Source of the DNA: Dyella mobilis
GTDB taxonomy: Bacteria > Pseudomonadota > Gammaproteobacteria > Xanthomonadales > Rhodanobacteraceae
DNA length: 64,000 nucleotides
Direction: 5' to 3'
Assembly: GCF_016904945.1 (NCBI RefSeq)
Contig: NZ_JADIKF010000039.1
Span: 310,001 to 374,000, forward strand
Shown in pieces: positions 52,774 through 61,680 of the stretch. How positions within the stretch are numbered: the first letter of the stretch is position 1; every line of letters begins with the position of its first letter. The notes beneath the pieces were generated by a model. The model was not told the origin of the DNA, did no database searches, and saw nothing but the letters and a program-made list of their open reading frames with translations. Made by a program: the position numbers and the translations under genes.

Positions 52774-54117
52774 ATGCGTACCGTACTGATCATTGACGAC
52801 AACCCGGCCGTGGGCGAAGCCCTGTCTCTGTTGCTTTCCCTGCACGATGTACGGCCGCTGGTCGCGCTGACGCCGGAAGAAGGCCTGGACATGCTTGGGC
52901 GTGAATCCGTGGACGTGGTGATCCAGGACATGAATTTCACCGCCGACACCACCTCGGGCGAGGAGGGCGTGGAGCTGTTCAGGGCCATCCGCCAACGCCA
53001 CGCGGACTTGCCGGTCATCCTGCTGACCGCCTGGACCCACCTGGAGACCGCGGTGGAGCTGGTCAAGGCCGGTGCGGCCGACTACCTGGCCAAGCCCTGG
53101 GACGACGCCAAGCTGCTGGCAACGGTGGAGAACCTGCTGGAGCTCTCCGAGTCCACCCGCGAGGTGAACCGCACGCGTCAGGAGCGGCGCAAGCGTCGTG
53201 ATGCGTTGCAACGCAAATACAACCTGGACGGCCTGATATTCGCCTCCGAGGCGATGGCGCGAACGCTGGACCTGGCCTGCCAGGTGGCGCGCTCGGATGT
53301 TCCCGTGCTGATCACCGGACCCAACGGCGCCGGCAAGGAGCGCATCGCGGCCATCGTGCACGCCAACTCGGCCGTGCAGAACGGCCCGTTTATCGCGGTC
53401 AATTGCGGTGCCCTGCCGGGCGAGCTGATCGAGGCCGAACTGTTCGGCGCCGAGGCGGGGGCCTATACCGGCGCCAACAAGGCGCGCGAAGGGCGTTTCG
53501 AGTTGGCCGACGGTGGCACCTTGTTCCTGGACGAGATCGGCAACCTGCCGCTGCCCGGCCAGATGAAACTGTTGCGCGTGCTGGAAACCGGGCAGTTCGA
53601 ACGCCTGGGTTCGGGTCGTACGCGCAAGGTGAAGGTGCGCGTGCTGAGCGCCACCAATGCCGATCTCAAGGCGATGATCCGCACCGGCACGTTTCGCGAG
53701 GACCTGTATTACCGCCTCAACGTCATCGACGTGAATCTGCCGCCCTTGTCAGAGCGCATTGACGACATCCTGCCGCTGGCCGAGCACTTCCTGGCCGGAC
53801 GCGCCGAACTCAGCGATGTGGCGCGCGAGGCATTGCTGGTCTATCCCTGGCCGGGTAACGTGCGCGAGCTGAAAAACGCCATTGAGCGCGCGGCTTTGCT
53901 GGCGGGTGCTGGGCCGATCACGCCCGAGCAGCTCAATCTGCCCCAGCATGCCGGGACGGCTGCCGCACGCAATCTGGATGAGCCCAGCCGCGAAGTGGTG
54001 GAAACGGCGTTGCACAAGGCGGAGGGCGTCGTAAGCCGCGCCGCGCAGGCGCTGGGCTTGTCGCGCCAGGCGCTGTATCGGCGGATGGAACGCTATGGGC
54101 TGATTTCGCAGGCGTGA
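52774..54117 (+). CDS. NtrC-type sigma-54-dependent response regulator
   Basis: A 447-residue regulator with three domains. The receiver (1 to about 120) has Asp8/Asp9, phosphoacceptor Asp52 and Lys107. The AAA+ domain (about 150-385) has Walker A GPNGAGKE (182-189), sigma-54 contact loop GAYTGA (229-234; GAFTGA in most relatives) and Walker B GGTLFLDEIG. A Fis-type helix-turn-helix lies at the C-terminus (VSRAAQALGLSRQALYRRM). The start MRTVLIIDDN is preferred on domain grounds although its ribosome site is weak; longer in-frame starts exist. It is predicted to activate the sigma-54 promoter at 32270 and hence its own operon. Confidence 0.94.
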   Translation: MRTVLIIDDNPAVGEALSLLLSLHDVRPLVALTPEEGLDMLGRESVDVVIQDMNFTADTTSGEEGVELFRAIRQRHADLPVILLTAWTHLETAVELVKAGAADYLAKPWDDAKLLATVENLLELSESTREVNRTRQERRKRRDALQRKYNLDGLIFASEAMARTLDLACQVARSDVPVLITGPNGAGKERIAAIVHANSAVQNGPFIAVNCGALPGELIEAELFGAEAGAYTGANKAREGRFELADGGTLFLDEIGNLPLPGQMKLLRVLETGQFERLGSGRTRKVKVRVLSATNADLKAMIRTGTFREDLYYRLNVIDVNLPPLSERIDDILPLAEHFLAGRAELSDVAREALLVYPWPGNVRELKNAIERAALLAGAGPITPEQLNLPQHAGTAAARNLDEPSREVVETALHKAEGVVSRAAQALGLSRQALYRRMERYGLISQA

Positions 54118-54371
54118 AGAAAAAGGGCGGGGAGCGGGAAACAGGGAGCGGGGAATGTGCGGGTCGGAGCAGGATTCCTGCTCTGTTCTTCGAGCAAACG
54201 ATGCAATAAAAAGCTCGCAGCGAAGCTTGAGGCTGCAATGTTCCTCTTCGCTTCCCGTTCCCTGCGCAAGGCGGCCGGTTCCGAATCCAGCATGACAACG
54301 ACACTTATGCGAACGATATTGGTTGCGACGATGCTCACATTCCCCCTTTCCCACTCCTCGTTCCCAGCCCT
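54118..54371 (+). other. 254-bp spacer between response regulator and kinase genes
   Basis: No gene is evident. The left end has GGAGCGGGAA/GGAGCGGGGAATGTG direct repeats (54131-54159). The right end has CACATTCCCC and CCCACTCCTCGTTCCC (54334-54363), in inverted orientation, so the spacer is bounded by GA-rich/CT-rich inverted sequences sharing GGGGAATGTG. A small hairpin GAGCAGG-ATT-CCTGCTC lies at about 54170-54186. It may be a repeat insertion and may carry a separate promoter for the kinase gene. Confidence 0.45.
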
Positions 54372-55745
54372 ATGCGCCTGAGATCGTTGGAGGGGCGTCT
54401 CTCGGTCCTGCTTTCGGTGGCCTCGCTGACCGGTGCGCTGGTCTATGCGGGCGTTACCCATTGGCCCCTGCCGCAACTGATTGCATCGCTGCACGACAAT
54501 TTTCCGCTCAACCTGTCCACGCCCAATCGCACGAATGCGGTGATCATCTGCGCCGTCATCCTGGTGCCGCTGTCCTGGTGGTTCGCGCACATCGTGATGC
54601 AACCGGTGAAGCGGCTGTTGCGCGCACTCGAAGGTGCAGTCGCCAGCTATCGCGACGGCGACTTCAGCATTTCCATCGCGCTGCATCGCCGCGACGAGCT
54701 GGGCGACCTGATCAGCGTGCACAACGAACTGGGCCAGACGCTGCGCGAGCAGCGCCAGAACCTGGCGCAGCGTGAGCTGCTGCTCGATACCGTCGTGCAA
54801 AACACACCGGTGGCCCTGGTGCTTACTGACGCCAATGACCGGGTGGCGTACGCCAACATCGCTGCACGTCATCTGTTCAACGAAGGGCGCAGCCTCAACG
54901 GCCTGCATTTCGCCACCCTGATCGCCGATGCGCCTGAAGCGCTGCGCAAAGCCACCGAAGGCAGCGAAGACGCATTGTTCAGCGTGGAAATGGATGGCAG
55001 CGAAGAAACCTTCCACCTTTCGCAACGCGCATTCCGCCTGCAGGGGCGTCCGCATCGCCTGCAGTTGTTCCGGCGCATGACGCGCGAATTGTCGCGCCAG
55101 GAAGTGGCCGCGTGGAAACGCGTGATCCGCGTAGTCAGCCACGAGTTGAACAACTCCCTGGCACCGATTTCCTCCTTGGCCCACTCAGGTGCGGAGCTAG
55201 CTCGTCGCGGCGACATCCAGCGCTTGCCCAGCGTATTCGCCACCATCGGCGAGCGTGCCAGGCACCTGCATGGCTTTATCGATGGCTACGCGCGCTTTGC
55301 CAAACTTCCCGCGCCGCGTCTGGCGGCGGTGGCGTGGCAGCCGTTCCTGGAAGGCTTGGCCCTGCATTGCCGCTTTCAGCTGTTGAGCGAAGTGCCGGAG
55401 CAACCCGGCTGGTTCGATCCGGTGCAGATCGAGCAGGTGGTAATCAACCTGGTGAAGAACGCGCACGAATCGGGCAGTGCCCCGGAAGGCGTCAGCATTT
55501 CGCTGATACCGGTTGGCCACGAGCTGCGCATCGAAGTGGCCGATCGCGGCCCCGGCATGAGCGAAGCGGTGCTGGCGCAGGCACTGCTGCCGTTCTACTC
55601 CACCAAGCGCTCCGGCACTGGCCTGGGGCTGGCGCTGGCGCGCGAGATCAGCGAGGCGCATGGCGGGCGTATCGCCCTGGCCAATCGCGAAGACGGCGGC
55701 TTGCGCGTCACCCTGGTCCTACCGCAATCGGCAAGCACGACGTAG
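54372..55745 (+). CDS. Sensor histidine kinase partner of the NtrC-type regulator
   Basis: A 457-residue membrane kinase. Two helices (about 9-29 and 55-74) bracket a short periplasmic loop of about 25 residues. A HAMP-like segment (76-130, MQPVKRLLRALEGAV) and a PAS domain (about 138-235, NTPVALVLTDANDRVAYAN) follow. The phosphoacceptor is His257 in VVSHELNNSLAPISS. The ATPase has NLVKNAHES, VADRGPGMS and GTGLGLALA. This NtrB/NtrY-like architecture pairs with NtrC-type regulators. The small periplasmic loop suggests sensing within or at the membrane, or of the transporter itself. It is the last gene of the array. Confidence 0.93.
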   Translation: MRLRSLEGRLSVLLSVASLTGALVYAGVTHWPLPQLIASLHDNFPLNLSTPNRTNAVIICAVILVPLSWWFAHIVMQPVKRLLRALEGAVASYRDGDFSISIALHRRDELGDLISVHNELGQTLREQRQNLAQRELLLDTVVQNTPVALVLTDANDRVAYANIAARHLFNEGRSLNGLHFATLIADAPEALRKATEGSEDALFSVEMDGSEETFHLSQRAFRLQGRPHRLQLFRRMTRELSRQEVAAWKRVIRVVSHELNNSLAPISSLAHSGAELARRGDIQRLPSVFATIGERARHLHGFIDGYARFAKLPAPRLAAVAWQPFLEGLALHCRFQLLSEVPEQPGWFDPVQIEQVVINLVKNAHESGSAPEGVSISLIPVGHELRIEVADRGPGMSEAVLAQALLPFYSTKRSGTGLGLALAREISEAHGGRIALANREDGGLRVTLVLPQSASTT

Positions 55746-55807
55746 CCAGGTAACCGGTTCGATCCAAGGTGTGCCCTATACTCCGCCGATCAAACGGAGG
55801 AGATGCC

Positions 55808-56767
55808 ATGAGTACAGGAACCGTCTTTGGATTGATCGTTATCGTGGTCGTGGTGATCGTGCTGGCCAAGCTGGTGCGCATCGTTCCGCAGGGTTTCGAA
55901 TGGACCGTCGAGCAATTCGGCAAATACACCCGCACGCTGTCGCCGGGGCTGCATTTCCTGATTCCTTTCGTGTACGACATCGGCCGCAAGATGAACATGA
56001 TGGAGCAGGTGCTGGATGTTCCCAGCCAGGACGTGATCACCAAGGACAACGCGGTCGTGCGCGTCGACGGCGTGGTGTTCTATCAAGTGCTGGATGCCGC
56101 CAAGGCCGCGTATGAAGTGTCCAATCTGGAGCAGGCGGCACTCGCCTTGGTGATGACCAACATCCGTACCGTGCTCGGTTCGCTGGACCTGGACGAATCG
56201 CTCAGCCAGCGCGATGCGATCAATGCCAAGCTGCTTAACGTGGTGGACGAGGCGACCCATCCTTGGGGCGTGAAGGTCAATCGTATCGAGATCAAGGACA
56301 TTGCCCCGCCGCGCGACCTGGTCGATTCCATGGCCCGCCAGATGAAGGCCGAGCGCGAGAAGCGCGCGCAGATCCTGGAAGCCGAGGGCCTGCGCCAGAG
56401 TGCGATCCTGAAGGCGGACGGTGAAAAGCAGTCTGCGATCCTGGCTGCCGACGGCAAGAAAGAGGCAGCCTTCCGCGAGGCCGAAGCGCGCATCCGGCTG
56501 GCCGAAGCCGAAGCGCAGGCCACCAAGCTGGTCTCCGACGCCATCGCCAGCGGCGACGTCAACGCGTTGAATTACTTCGTCGCCAACAAGTATGTCGAGG
56601 CGTTGAAGGAAATGGCCAACTCGCCCAACCAGAAAATGCTGCTGTTGCCGGTCGAAGCAACCGGGATTCTCGGTTCGCTGGCGGGCATTGCGGAGCTGGC
56701 GAAGGAGTCGTTGGGGCAGCAGCAGGAAAAGCTCGCCGCGCGCCGCACGTCGCCGACCGTTCGGTGA
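55808..56767 (+). CDS. SPFH/band 7 membrane protein (QmcA/stomatin-like)
   Basis: A 319-residue protein with one N-terminal membrane helix (about 5-23), then the SPFH domain ([24 protein letters not shown]-like [31 protein letters not shown]). A long charged helix with [14 protein letters not shown] and repeated [10 protein letters not shown] segments follows. Such proteins form large membrane rings or rafts and are usually partnered with NfeD proteins. GGAGGAG stands ahead of the ATG at 55808. It is followed 67 bp later by the NfeD gene. Confidence 0.92.
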   Translation: MSTGTVFGLIVIVVVVIVLAKLVRIVPQGFEWTVEQFGKYTRTLSPGLHFLIPFVYDIGRKMNMMEQVLDVPSQDVITKDNAVVRVDGVVFYQVLDAAKAAYEVSNLEQAALALVMTNIRTVLGSLDLDESLSQRDAINAKLLNVVDEATHPWGVKVNRIEIKDIAPPRDLVDSMARQMKAEREKRAQILEAEGLRQSAILKADGEKQSAILAADGKKEAAFREAEARIRLAEAEAQATKLVSDAIASGDVNALNYFVANKYVEALKEMANSPNQKMLLLPVEATGILGSLAGIAELAKESLGQQQEKLAARRTSPTVR

Positions 56768-56834
56768 GTGCCGGTCGTTGCGGATAGTCGAGCCGCCCGG
56801 CGGATTTCGCACTTGAACCTTTTCGGAGCCGTCC

Positions 56835-57281
56835 ATGTTCGCAAGCGTTGCAGCGCATTACCTGTGGTGGATCGTGGCGCTGGTGCTGATTGCCATCGAA
56901 GTGATCATGCCCGGCTATTTCATGCTGTGGATCGGCATCGGCGCCGCCGCCACGGGGCTGTTGGCGTTGCTGATGCCGGGTTTGCCTTTGCTGGCCCAGT
57001 CGATCGCTTTTGCGTTGCTGGCCTTTTTGTCGTGCGCGGTCTACTGGTATGTGTTGCGACCAAAGCTGCAGCGCAACGAGCCGGGTGACGAGCGGCTCAA
57101 TCGACGCGCAGAGCAGTTGATCGGCAAGCGCTACGTGCTGATCGAGGCGATCGTGAATGGCCGGGGCAAGGCGAAGGTGGGCGACGGGCAGTGGCTGGTC
57201 AGCGGTCCGGACCTGCCCAATGGCAGCACGGTAGAGGTGGTCGCGGTGGATGGCACCACCTTGCAGGTGAAGCAGGTTTGA
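56835..57281 (+). CDS. NfeD-like membrane protein
   Basis: A 148-residue protein. Three or four hydrophobic segments lie in the first 75 residues (LWWIVALVLIAIEVIMPGYF, LLALLMPGLPLLAQS, FALLAFLSCAVYWYVL). A C-terminal OB-fold domain follows (LIGKRYVLIEAIVNGRGKAK, GDGQWLVSGPDLPNG). This short form (YbbK/NfeD1b type) lacks the serine-protease domain of long NfeD. It is coupled with the upstream SPFH gene, the standard pairing. Confidence 0.92.
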   Translation: MFASVAAHYLWWIVALVLIAIEVIMPGYFMLWIGIGAAATGLLALLMPGLPLLAQSIAFALLAFLSCAVYWYVLRPKLQRNEPGDERLNRRAEQLIGKRYVLIEAIVNGRGKAKVGDGQWLVSGPDLPNGSTVEVVAVDGTTLQVKQV

Positions 57282-57423
57282 CGCGCAATGTGGGAGGGGC
57301 GATGCCTGGAAAATCCAAGGCGCTTCGTTGCCTGCCGCCCGTTCCCGTGTATAAATCGAGCCACTGTTTCCACGAAAGCGATCCAACGCCCTTGCTGTCC
57401 ATAGTCGCCATCCGGTTGAACCC

Positions 57424-58686
57424 ATGAGCGCCCAGTTCGCTACGACGGCGCTCAACACCCGCATTGCCTTCCTGGTCGAGCTGGCCACGCGCCTGCACAA
57501 ATACGGCGCCTCCTCGCCGCGCCTGGAAATGGCGATTTCCGGTTCCGCGCAGCGGATCGGCGTGAGTGCGGATGTGTGGTCCAGCCCTACGGCGATCATC
57601 ATTTCCTTTGCCGATCTTGCACACGGCGAGGACGGGCGGCTGGCCCAGACGACCCAGGTCATTCGCCTGCTGCCGGGTGACGTGAACCTGGACAAGCTCT
57701 GCCGCGCCGACGAAATCGCCGATCGAGTGATCGCGGGCGAGTTGGAATTGCGCGAAGGATTCCGTTTGTTGCGTGCGCTGGAGCTGCCGGACACACGCCG
57801 CCAGCAAGCCGCGGTGATTGGCAGCTACGGCCTTTCCGCCGCGGCGATTGCGGCGCTGTTCCTGCATAGTTCCTGGGTGGACCTGCTGGTCGCAGGGGCG
57901 GTCGGCCTGATCATCGGCACCATCACCATCCTGTCCGCCACGCGTCCGCGCCTGAGCGTGGCCAGCGATGCCATCTGCGCGATGGTCGCCACCTTGGTGG
58001 CGATCGTGTTCAGTGCCTTCGTAGTGCCGTTGGCGATCAAGTCGGTGGTTCTGGCGGGCCTGATCATTCTGGTGCCGGGCATGTCGCTGACGACGGCGGT
58101 GCGCGAAATTTCCAGCCAGCATCTGGTTTCCGGCATGGCCCGCATGGGCGGCGCGATGTCGACCTTGCTCAAGCTTACGTTCGGCACTGTAGCTGCTACG
58201 CAGGTTTGTGCGGTATTCGGGATCGAGGCGCGCGACTTCGAATTGCCGGAATTGCCCGGCTGGGTGGATTACCCGGCGCTGCTGGTGGCAGCCGTTGCCT
58301 TTGCGATTCTGTTCCGTGCGGCAAAACGGGACTGGCCGGTGGTGATTGTCGCCGTCATCGTGGGGTATCTGGCGACCCGCCTGGGCGGTTTGATTTCGGT
58401 CAGCTTGCCGGGGGCGCCGTTCGGCGTGTTTATCGGTGGCTTGTTGTTGAGCGCGTTGGCGAATCTGTATGCGCGCTATGCAGGGCGTCCCGGGGCGGTG
58501 GTGCGTGAACCGGGCATTTTGTTGCTGGTCCCGGGCAGCGTGGGGTTTCGCAGTGTGTCGTATCTGCTGGCGCGCAATACGTCGCTGGGGTTTGACACGG
58601 GCATGCTGCTGGTGACCTTGTTGATCTCACTGGTGGCGGGCTTGATGTTCGGCGAGTTGCTGGTGGCGCCGCGGCGATCCCTCTGA
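57424..58686 (+). CDS. Threonine/serine exporter family protein (ThrE type)
   Basis: A 420-residue membrane protein with both ThrE halves. The N-terminal DUF1212 part covers FLVELATRLHKYGASSPRLE, AIIISFADL and ATRPRLSVASDAICAM; the C-terminal DUF3815 part covers PGAPFGVFIGGLLLSALANL and LLVPGSVGFRSVSYLLARN. About ten hydrophobic segments can be read. Corynebacterium ThrE exports threonine and serine; the substrate here is inferred from family only. It stands alone, 142 bp after the NfeD gene. Confidence 0.9.
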   Translation: MSAQFATTALNTRIAFLVELATRLHKYGASSPRLEMAISGSAQRIGVSADVWSSPTAIIISFADLAHGEDGRLAQTTQVIRLLPGDVNLDKLCRADEIADRVIAGELELREGFRLLRALELPDTRRQQAAVIGSYGLSAAAIAALFLHSSWVDLLVAGAVGLIIGTITILSATRPRLSVASDAICAMVATLVAIVFSAFVVPLAIKSVVLAGLIILVPGMSLTTAVREISSQHLVSGMARMGGAMSTLLKLTFGTVAATQVCAVFGIEARDFELPELPGWVDYPALLVAAVAFAILFRAAKRDWPVVIVAVIVGYLATRLGGLISVSLPGAPFGVFIGGLLLSALANLYARYAGRPGAVVREPGILLLVPGSVGFRSVSYLLARNTSLGFDTGMLLVTLLISLVAGLMFGELLVAPRRSL

Positions 58687-58730
58687 CGGGATGGCGCGCA
58701 TGCGCCAGGGGATTGCCAGGGCTTCAGCAG

Positions 58731-59483
58731 TCACGGTTTGACGGCGTGACAGCGAAGCCGGACATAGTCGGCCCACCACTTGCCATCGGCATCGCACATC
58801 GGTCCTCGCAAGGTCTCGACCAGTGATGCAATGAAATCCGCGCGCGCCGTTTCCTCGATCGCCGATATGAACGGCTGGGCGAAAGTGTTCAGCCACGCCC
58901 CGACGTCCCCCGGAAGCAAGGTTGGGCGTGGTACCAGCAGGGTCCACTGAACTTTGAATCCTCGTTGTTCCAGCAATGCGCGATAACCCTCGGGTGTCGG
59001 GAAGAACCATGGATCGGGAGCCTCGATGTCTCGTGCGGCCAGGGCTGCGCTCAATGCGTGGACGATCGTGGCGACGTTGCCATGCCCACCGAATTCCGCC
59101 ACCAGCCGCCCGCCAGGTTTCAGCGCGCGCCAGATGCCGGCGATGACCTTTTCCGCACGTGGCATCCAGTGAAGTGCGGCATTGCTGAATACTGCGTCGA
59201 ATTGCTCGTGGAAATTCAACGATTCGCCATCCATCACCAACGCATCCACGCCAAGCCTGCGCGCTCCTTCGACCATCGGAGCACTGCTGTCGACGCCCTG
59301 CACAGCGCAGCCGAGCTGGATCAGTTTGACGGTCAGTGCGCCATCGCCGCAGCCGAGGTCAAGAATGCGCTCGCCTGCTTTTGCCTGGAGCAGATCGAGG
59401 ATGGGAGTGCCGAGTTCCGGGACGAATCCGCCATGACGTTGATAGTCGGCGGGATTCCACTGTTGAGTGCCAGATGCGGTCAT
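58731..59483 (-). CDS. Class I SAM-dependent methyltransferase
   Basis: A 250-residue cytosolic methyltransferase. The SAM-binding motif is RILDLGCGDGALTVKL (about 39-54), followed by the acidic loop VQGVDSSAPMVEGA and by FDAVFSNAALHWMPRAEKVI, which is typical of trans-aconitate-methyltransferase-like proteins. A conserved GGRLVAEFGGHGNVATIV follows. The small-molecule substrate is unknown. It lies 6 bp after the end of the PEBP gene on the same strand, so co-transcription is likely. Confidence 0.88.
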   Translation of the reverse strand: MTASGTQQWNPADYQRHGGFVPELGTPILDLLQAKAGERILDLGCGDGALTVKLIQLGCAVQGVDSSAPMVEGARRLGVDALVMDGESLNFHEQFDAVFSNAALHWMPRAEKVIAGIWRALKPGGRLVAEFGGHGNVATIVHALSAALAARDIEAPDPWFFPTPEGYRALLEQRGFKVQWTLLVPRPTLLPGDVGAWLNTFAQPFISAIEETARADFIASLVETLRGPMCDADGKWWADYVRLRCHAVKP

Positions 59484-59489
59484 GGGGAT

Positions 59490-60044
59490 TTATCGCCCGT
59501 AGCTTGCCTGAATCGAGGTGCTGCCCAGGGTGTAGCCATGGATCATGAAGCCGATCATCGCCGGTGACGCATCGGCCGGCACGTCCAGGTGCGCGATTTT
59601 CAAAGCGTAGACGGTAAAGACGTAGCGATGTGCCTTGTCGCCAGCGGGTGGACAGGCACCGCCGTAAGCGTGCGGGCCGAAATCGGTACGGCCCTGTTTC
59701 GCCATCGGCGGCAGTGCTTTTCCTTCGATGGAACCAGCTCCTTCGGCAAGGTCATGCACGTTGTTGGGAATGTCGAAGACCACCCAGTGCCACCATCCCG
59801 ATCCAGTCGGTGCATCGGGGTCGTACGCTGTCACGGCGAAGCTCTGCGTGCCTGGCGGCTCGCCCTTCCACGTCAGCGCGGGGGAGATGTTCTGGCCGGA
59901 ACAGCCAAAGCCGCGTAGAACCTGGGCCTGTTTCAATGTTCCGTTGAGGGTGAAGGCCGTGCTCGAGACGGTGAAATCCGTGGCGTGGGTTGCGCCGGCG
60001 ATGGCGATGCCGAGCGTGACTGCAAAGAAGCGAAAGCGTTTCAT
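59490..60044 (-). CDS. Exported YbhB/YbcL family (PEBP) protein
   Basis: A 184-residue protein with a signal peptide (MKRFRFFAVTLGIAIAGATHA). The mature part has the phosphatidylethanolamine-binding-protein fold signatures SPALTWKGEPPGTQSFAV, DPDAPTGSGWWHWVVFD and PPAGDKAHRYVFTVYAL. Bacterial YbhB/YbcL proteins have this fold; their cellular role is unclear. The start MKRFRFF is chosen because it begins a good signal peptide; a longer frame to 60089 adds 15 residues. Confidence 0.9.
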   Translation of the reverse strand: MKRFRFFAVTLGIAIAGATHATDFTVSSTAFTLNGTLKQAQVLRGFGCSGQNISPALTWKGEPPGTQSFAVTAYDPDAPTGSGWWHWVVFDIPNNVHDLAEGAGSIEGKALPPMAKQGRTDFGPHAYGGACPPAGDKAHRYVFTVYALKIAHLDVPADASPAMIGFMIHGYTLGSTSIQASYGR

Positions 60045-60101
60045 CGGTGTTCCGTGGCATGGGCGCGGATACTGATGGTGCCGAAGCACTTCACTTCGAC
60101 G

Positions 60102-60911
60102 TTAGCCTGCCTCGGTCAAGCTTTGTGCGTTTTCTTTCATTCGCGCCCGTACCACGGATGGCGCAACACCCCAACGTTGCTGGAAGATTGCGGTGAAGCG
60201 GCTGTGCGAATCCCAGCCGCAACGCTGGGCCACTTCGCCCACCGGCCATTCGGTGGTTTGCAGCATCGACAACGCCGTTTCCAACCGCACTTCGCGTACC
60301 AGTGCTGCGAGCGTGATGCCGCTCGATTCGAGCCGTCGGCGCAACGTGGATTCGCTCAGGTGAAAGAGGTCGGCCAGGACCGCGACATTCCAGTCGCCGT
60401 GCGGACGCTGGGCGACCAGGCGGCGTACTTTGTCAGGCCAGCTCAGCGCCTGGCCTGGTTCGAAACGCCAGCCGCGCTCGCCGAGCAGTAGCAGCACTTC
60501 CGTGATCCGGTGATGCAGCAGCGGTGCAGAGATTTTTTGGCCGGAGGAGGCAGGTAGCGTTCGCTGCATCGCTTCCAGCAGTTCTTCGTCGACCGGCAAG
60601 GTTTGCGCCGTTTTGACCGTCGCAGCGGTGTCTGCCATGGACGAAGCGCTGAATTCCTGGATCAACGTGCCACTGAATGACAGAGCCAGCGCTTCGTAGT
60701 GATGATGTTCTTCCGGATCATTGATTACATCCCACTGCGTTCCTCGTGCGATCAGCATGCCTTGCGGGTGCCCTGCATTCAGGGCGCTGTCGGTAGTTTG
60801 CAGAATCTTCCTGCCCCTGAGTACGGCGATGAACAGATCGTCGCGAACGGTCAGGGTGCTGATCCGGTAACGTTGGGCAGCAACGATGCGGGCGCCGTAC
60901 TGTAGGTCCAT
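60102..60911 (-). CDS. AraC family transcriptional regulator
   Basis: A 269-residue regulator with an N-terminal cupin-like sensing region (LTVRDDLFIAVLRGRKI, GTQWDVINDPEEHHHYEAL). Two helix-turn-helices lie at the C-terminus: WNVAVLADLFHLSESTLRRR and WPVGEVAQRCGWDSHSRFTA, ending IFQQRWGVAPSVVRA. The SxFxxxFkxxxGxxPxxyR pattern of the family is recognisable. It is upstream of the PEBP gene on the same strand, with 57 bp between them, and may regulate it. Confidence 0.9.
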   Translation of the reverse strand: MDLQYGARIVAAQRYRISTLTVRDDLFIAVLRGRKILQTTDSALNAGHPQGMLIARGTQWDVINDPEEHHHYEALALSFSGTLIQEFSASSMADTAATVKTAQTLPVDEELLEAMQRTLPASSGQKISAPLLHHRITEVLLLLGERGWRFEPGQALSWPDKVRRLVAQRPHGDWNVAVLADLFHLSESTLRRRLESSGITLAALVREVRLETALSMLQTTEWPVGEVAQRCGWDSHSRFTAIFQQRWGVAPSVVRARMKENAQSLTEAG

Positions 60912-61030
60912 GCTTGGGATAATGCAGTGCCTGAGCGGATGAATAAAGAGCAGGGTACTGCTTGAGGTGTCTTCGTGCCCTTGGGTGATTGTCCCGGAAC
61001 CCTCGTGCTCGATGGACGGCCAAAATAAAA

Positions 61031-61054
61031 ACGCCGGCTTGCAGCCGGCGTTTT
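61031..61054 (-). terminator. Intrinsic terminator after the H-NS-like gene
   Basis: CGCCGGC, loop TTGCA, GCCGGCG, flanked by A-rich and T-rich tracts on both sides. On the minus strand the stem is followed by TTTTTATTTTG, a good terminator about 30 bp beyond the stop codon of the H-NS-like gene. The symmetric flanks could let it work both ways. Confidence 0.85.
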
Positions 61055-61080
61055 CGGTATGGGGATTTTGCGCTGGCTTG

Positions 61081-61404
61081 TCAGATAGTGAGATCTTTCT
61101 CTTTCTTGCCGGCCTTCAGTGCATCGTTGAACCAGCGGGGGCGCTTGCCGCGGCCGGACCAGGTTTGCTCCGGATCTGCCGGATTGCGGTATTTGGGGGC
61201 TACGGTGCCGGTGCCGCGGCGCTTGGGGCCGCTCGTGCCGCCGAAGATGTCTTCGAATGCATAGCCTTCGGCCTTGATCATGGCCAGCACTTTTTCGCGC
61301 AGCTTGCCTACCTTTTCCTTGCGCAGCTCGTCCTGGCGCGCTTGAGCCTTGCTGATCAGCTCGGTGAGCTGGGTGTGATTGAGACTCTTGAGATCTACGG
61401 CCAT
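61081..61404 (-). CDS. H-NS histone-family DNA-binding protein
   Basis: A 107-residue nucleoid protein. The N-terminal helical oligomerisation part (LNHTQLTELISKAQARQDEL) is followed by a basic linker and the H-NS C-terminal DNA-binding motif, seen as KYRNPADPEQTWSGRGKRP and RWF. H-NS-like proteins bind curved AT-rich DNA and silence foreign genes. The start MAVDLKSL at 61404 has GGGAG upstream; the upstream ATG at 61434 would add ten residues. A CATAAT -10-like sequence lies about 60 bp upstream on the minus strand. Confidence 0.92.
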   Translation of the reverse strand: MAVDLKSLNHTQLTELISKAQARQDELRKEKVGKLREKVLAMIKAEGYAFEDIFGGTSGPKRRGTGTVAPKYRNPADPEQTWSGRGKRPRWFNDALKAGKKEKDLTI

Positions 61405-61680
61405 GAAATGCTCCCGGTAAATAGATAAATACATGAAGAAGTGAAACAGCCCGGGCTATTGGATTATGAGATACGCGCCCGAAAGCGTTTTTGATTTTCA
61501 CGCATGGTTAGAAAAATTGCAAAGCAATACCTGCGATATAATCCTCATTCTCTATTAATATTTATCTTAATTTGTTGAGGCGGAACTATTGGCGGCGGCC
61601 AGCGGGTGCTTCGGTATTCGATCGTTGCGCGCAGCAAAAAGGCCGCTCAGAGCGGCCTTTTTGTTTCGGTTGAAACGAAT
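61405..61680. other. AT-rich spacer between H-NS-like gene and proS
   Basis: The 276-bp gap contains the H-NS gene promoter region. A conspicuously AT-rich stretch (about 61500-61575) stands out against the GC-rich window and would suit H-NS autoregulation. A strong terminator for proS (61636-61662) completes it. No gene or RNA was recognised. Confidence 0.55.
61636..61662 (-). terminator. Intrinsic terminator after proS
   Basis: AAAAAGGCCGCT, loop CAG, AGCGGCCTTTTT: a perfect stem of GGCCGCT with flanking A and T runs, 19 bp beyond the proS stop codon on the minus strand, where it is followed by TTTTTGC. It would function in either direction. Confidence 0.9.
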
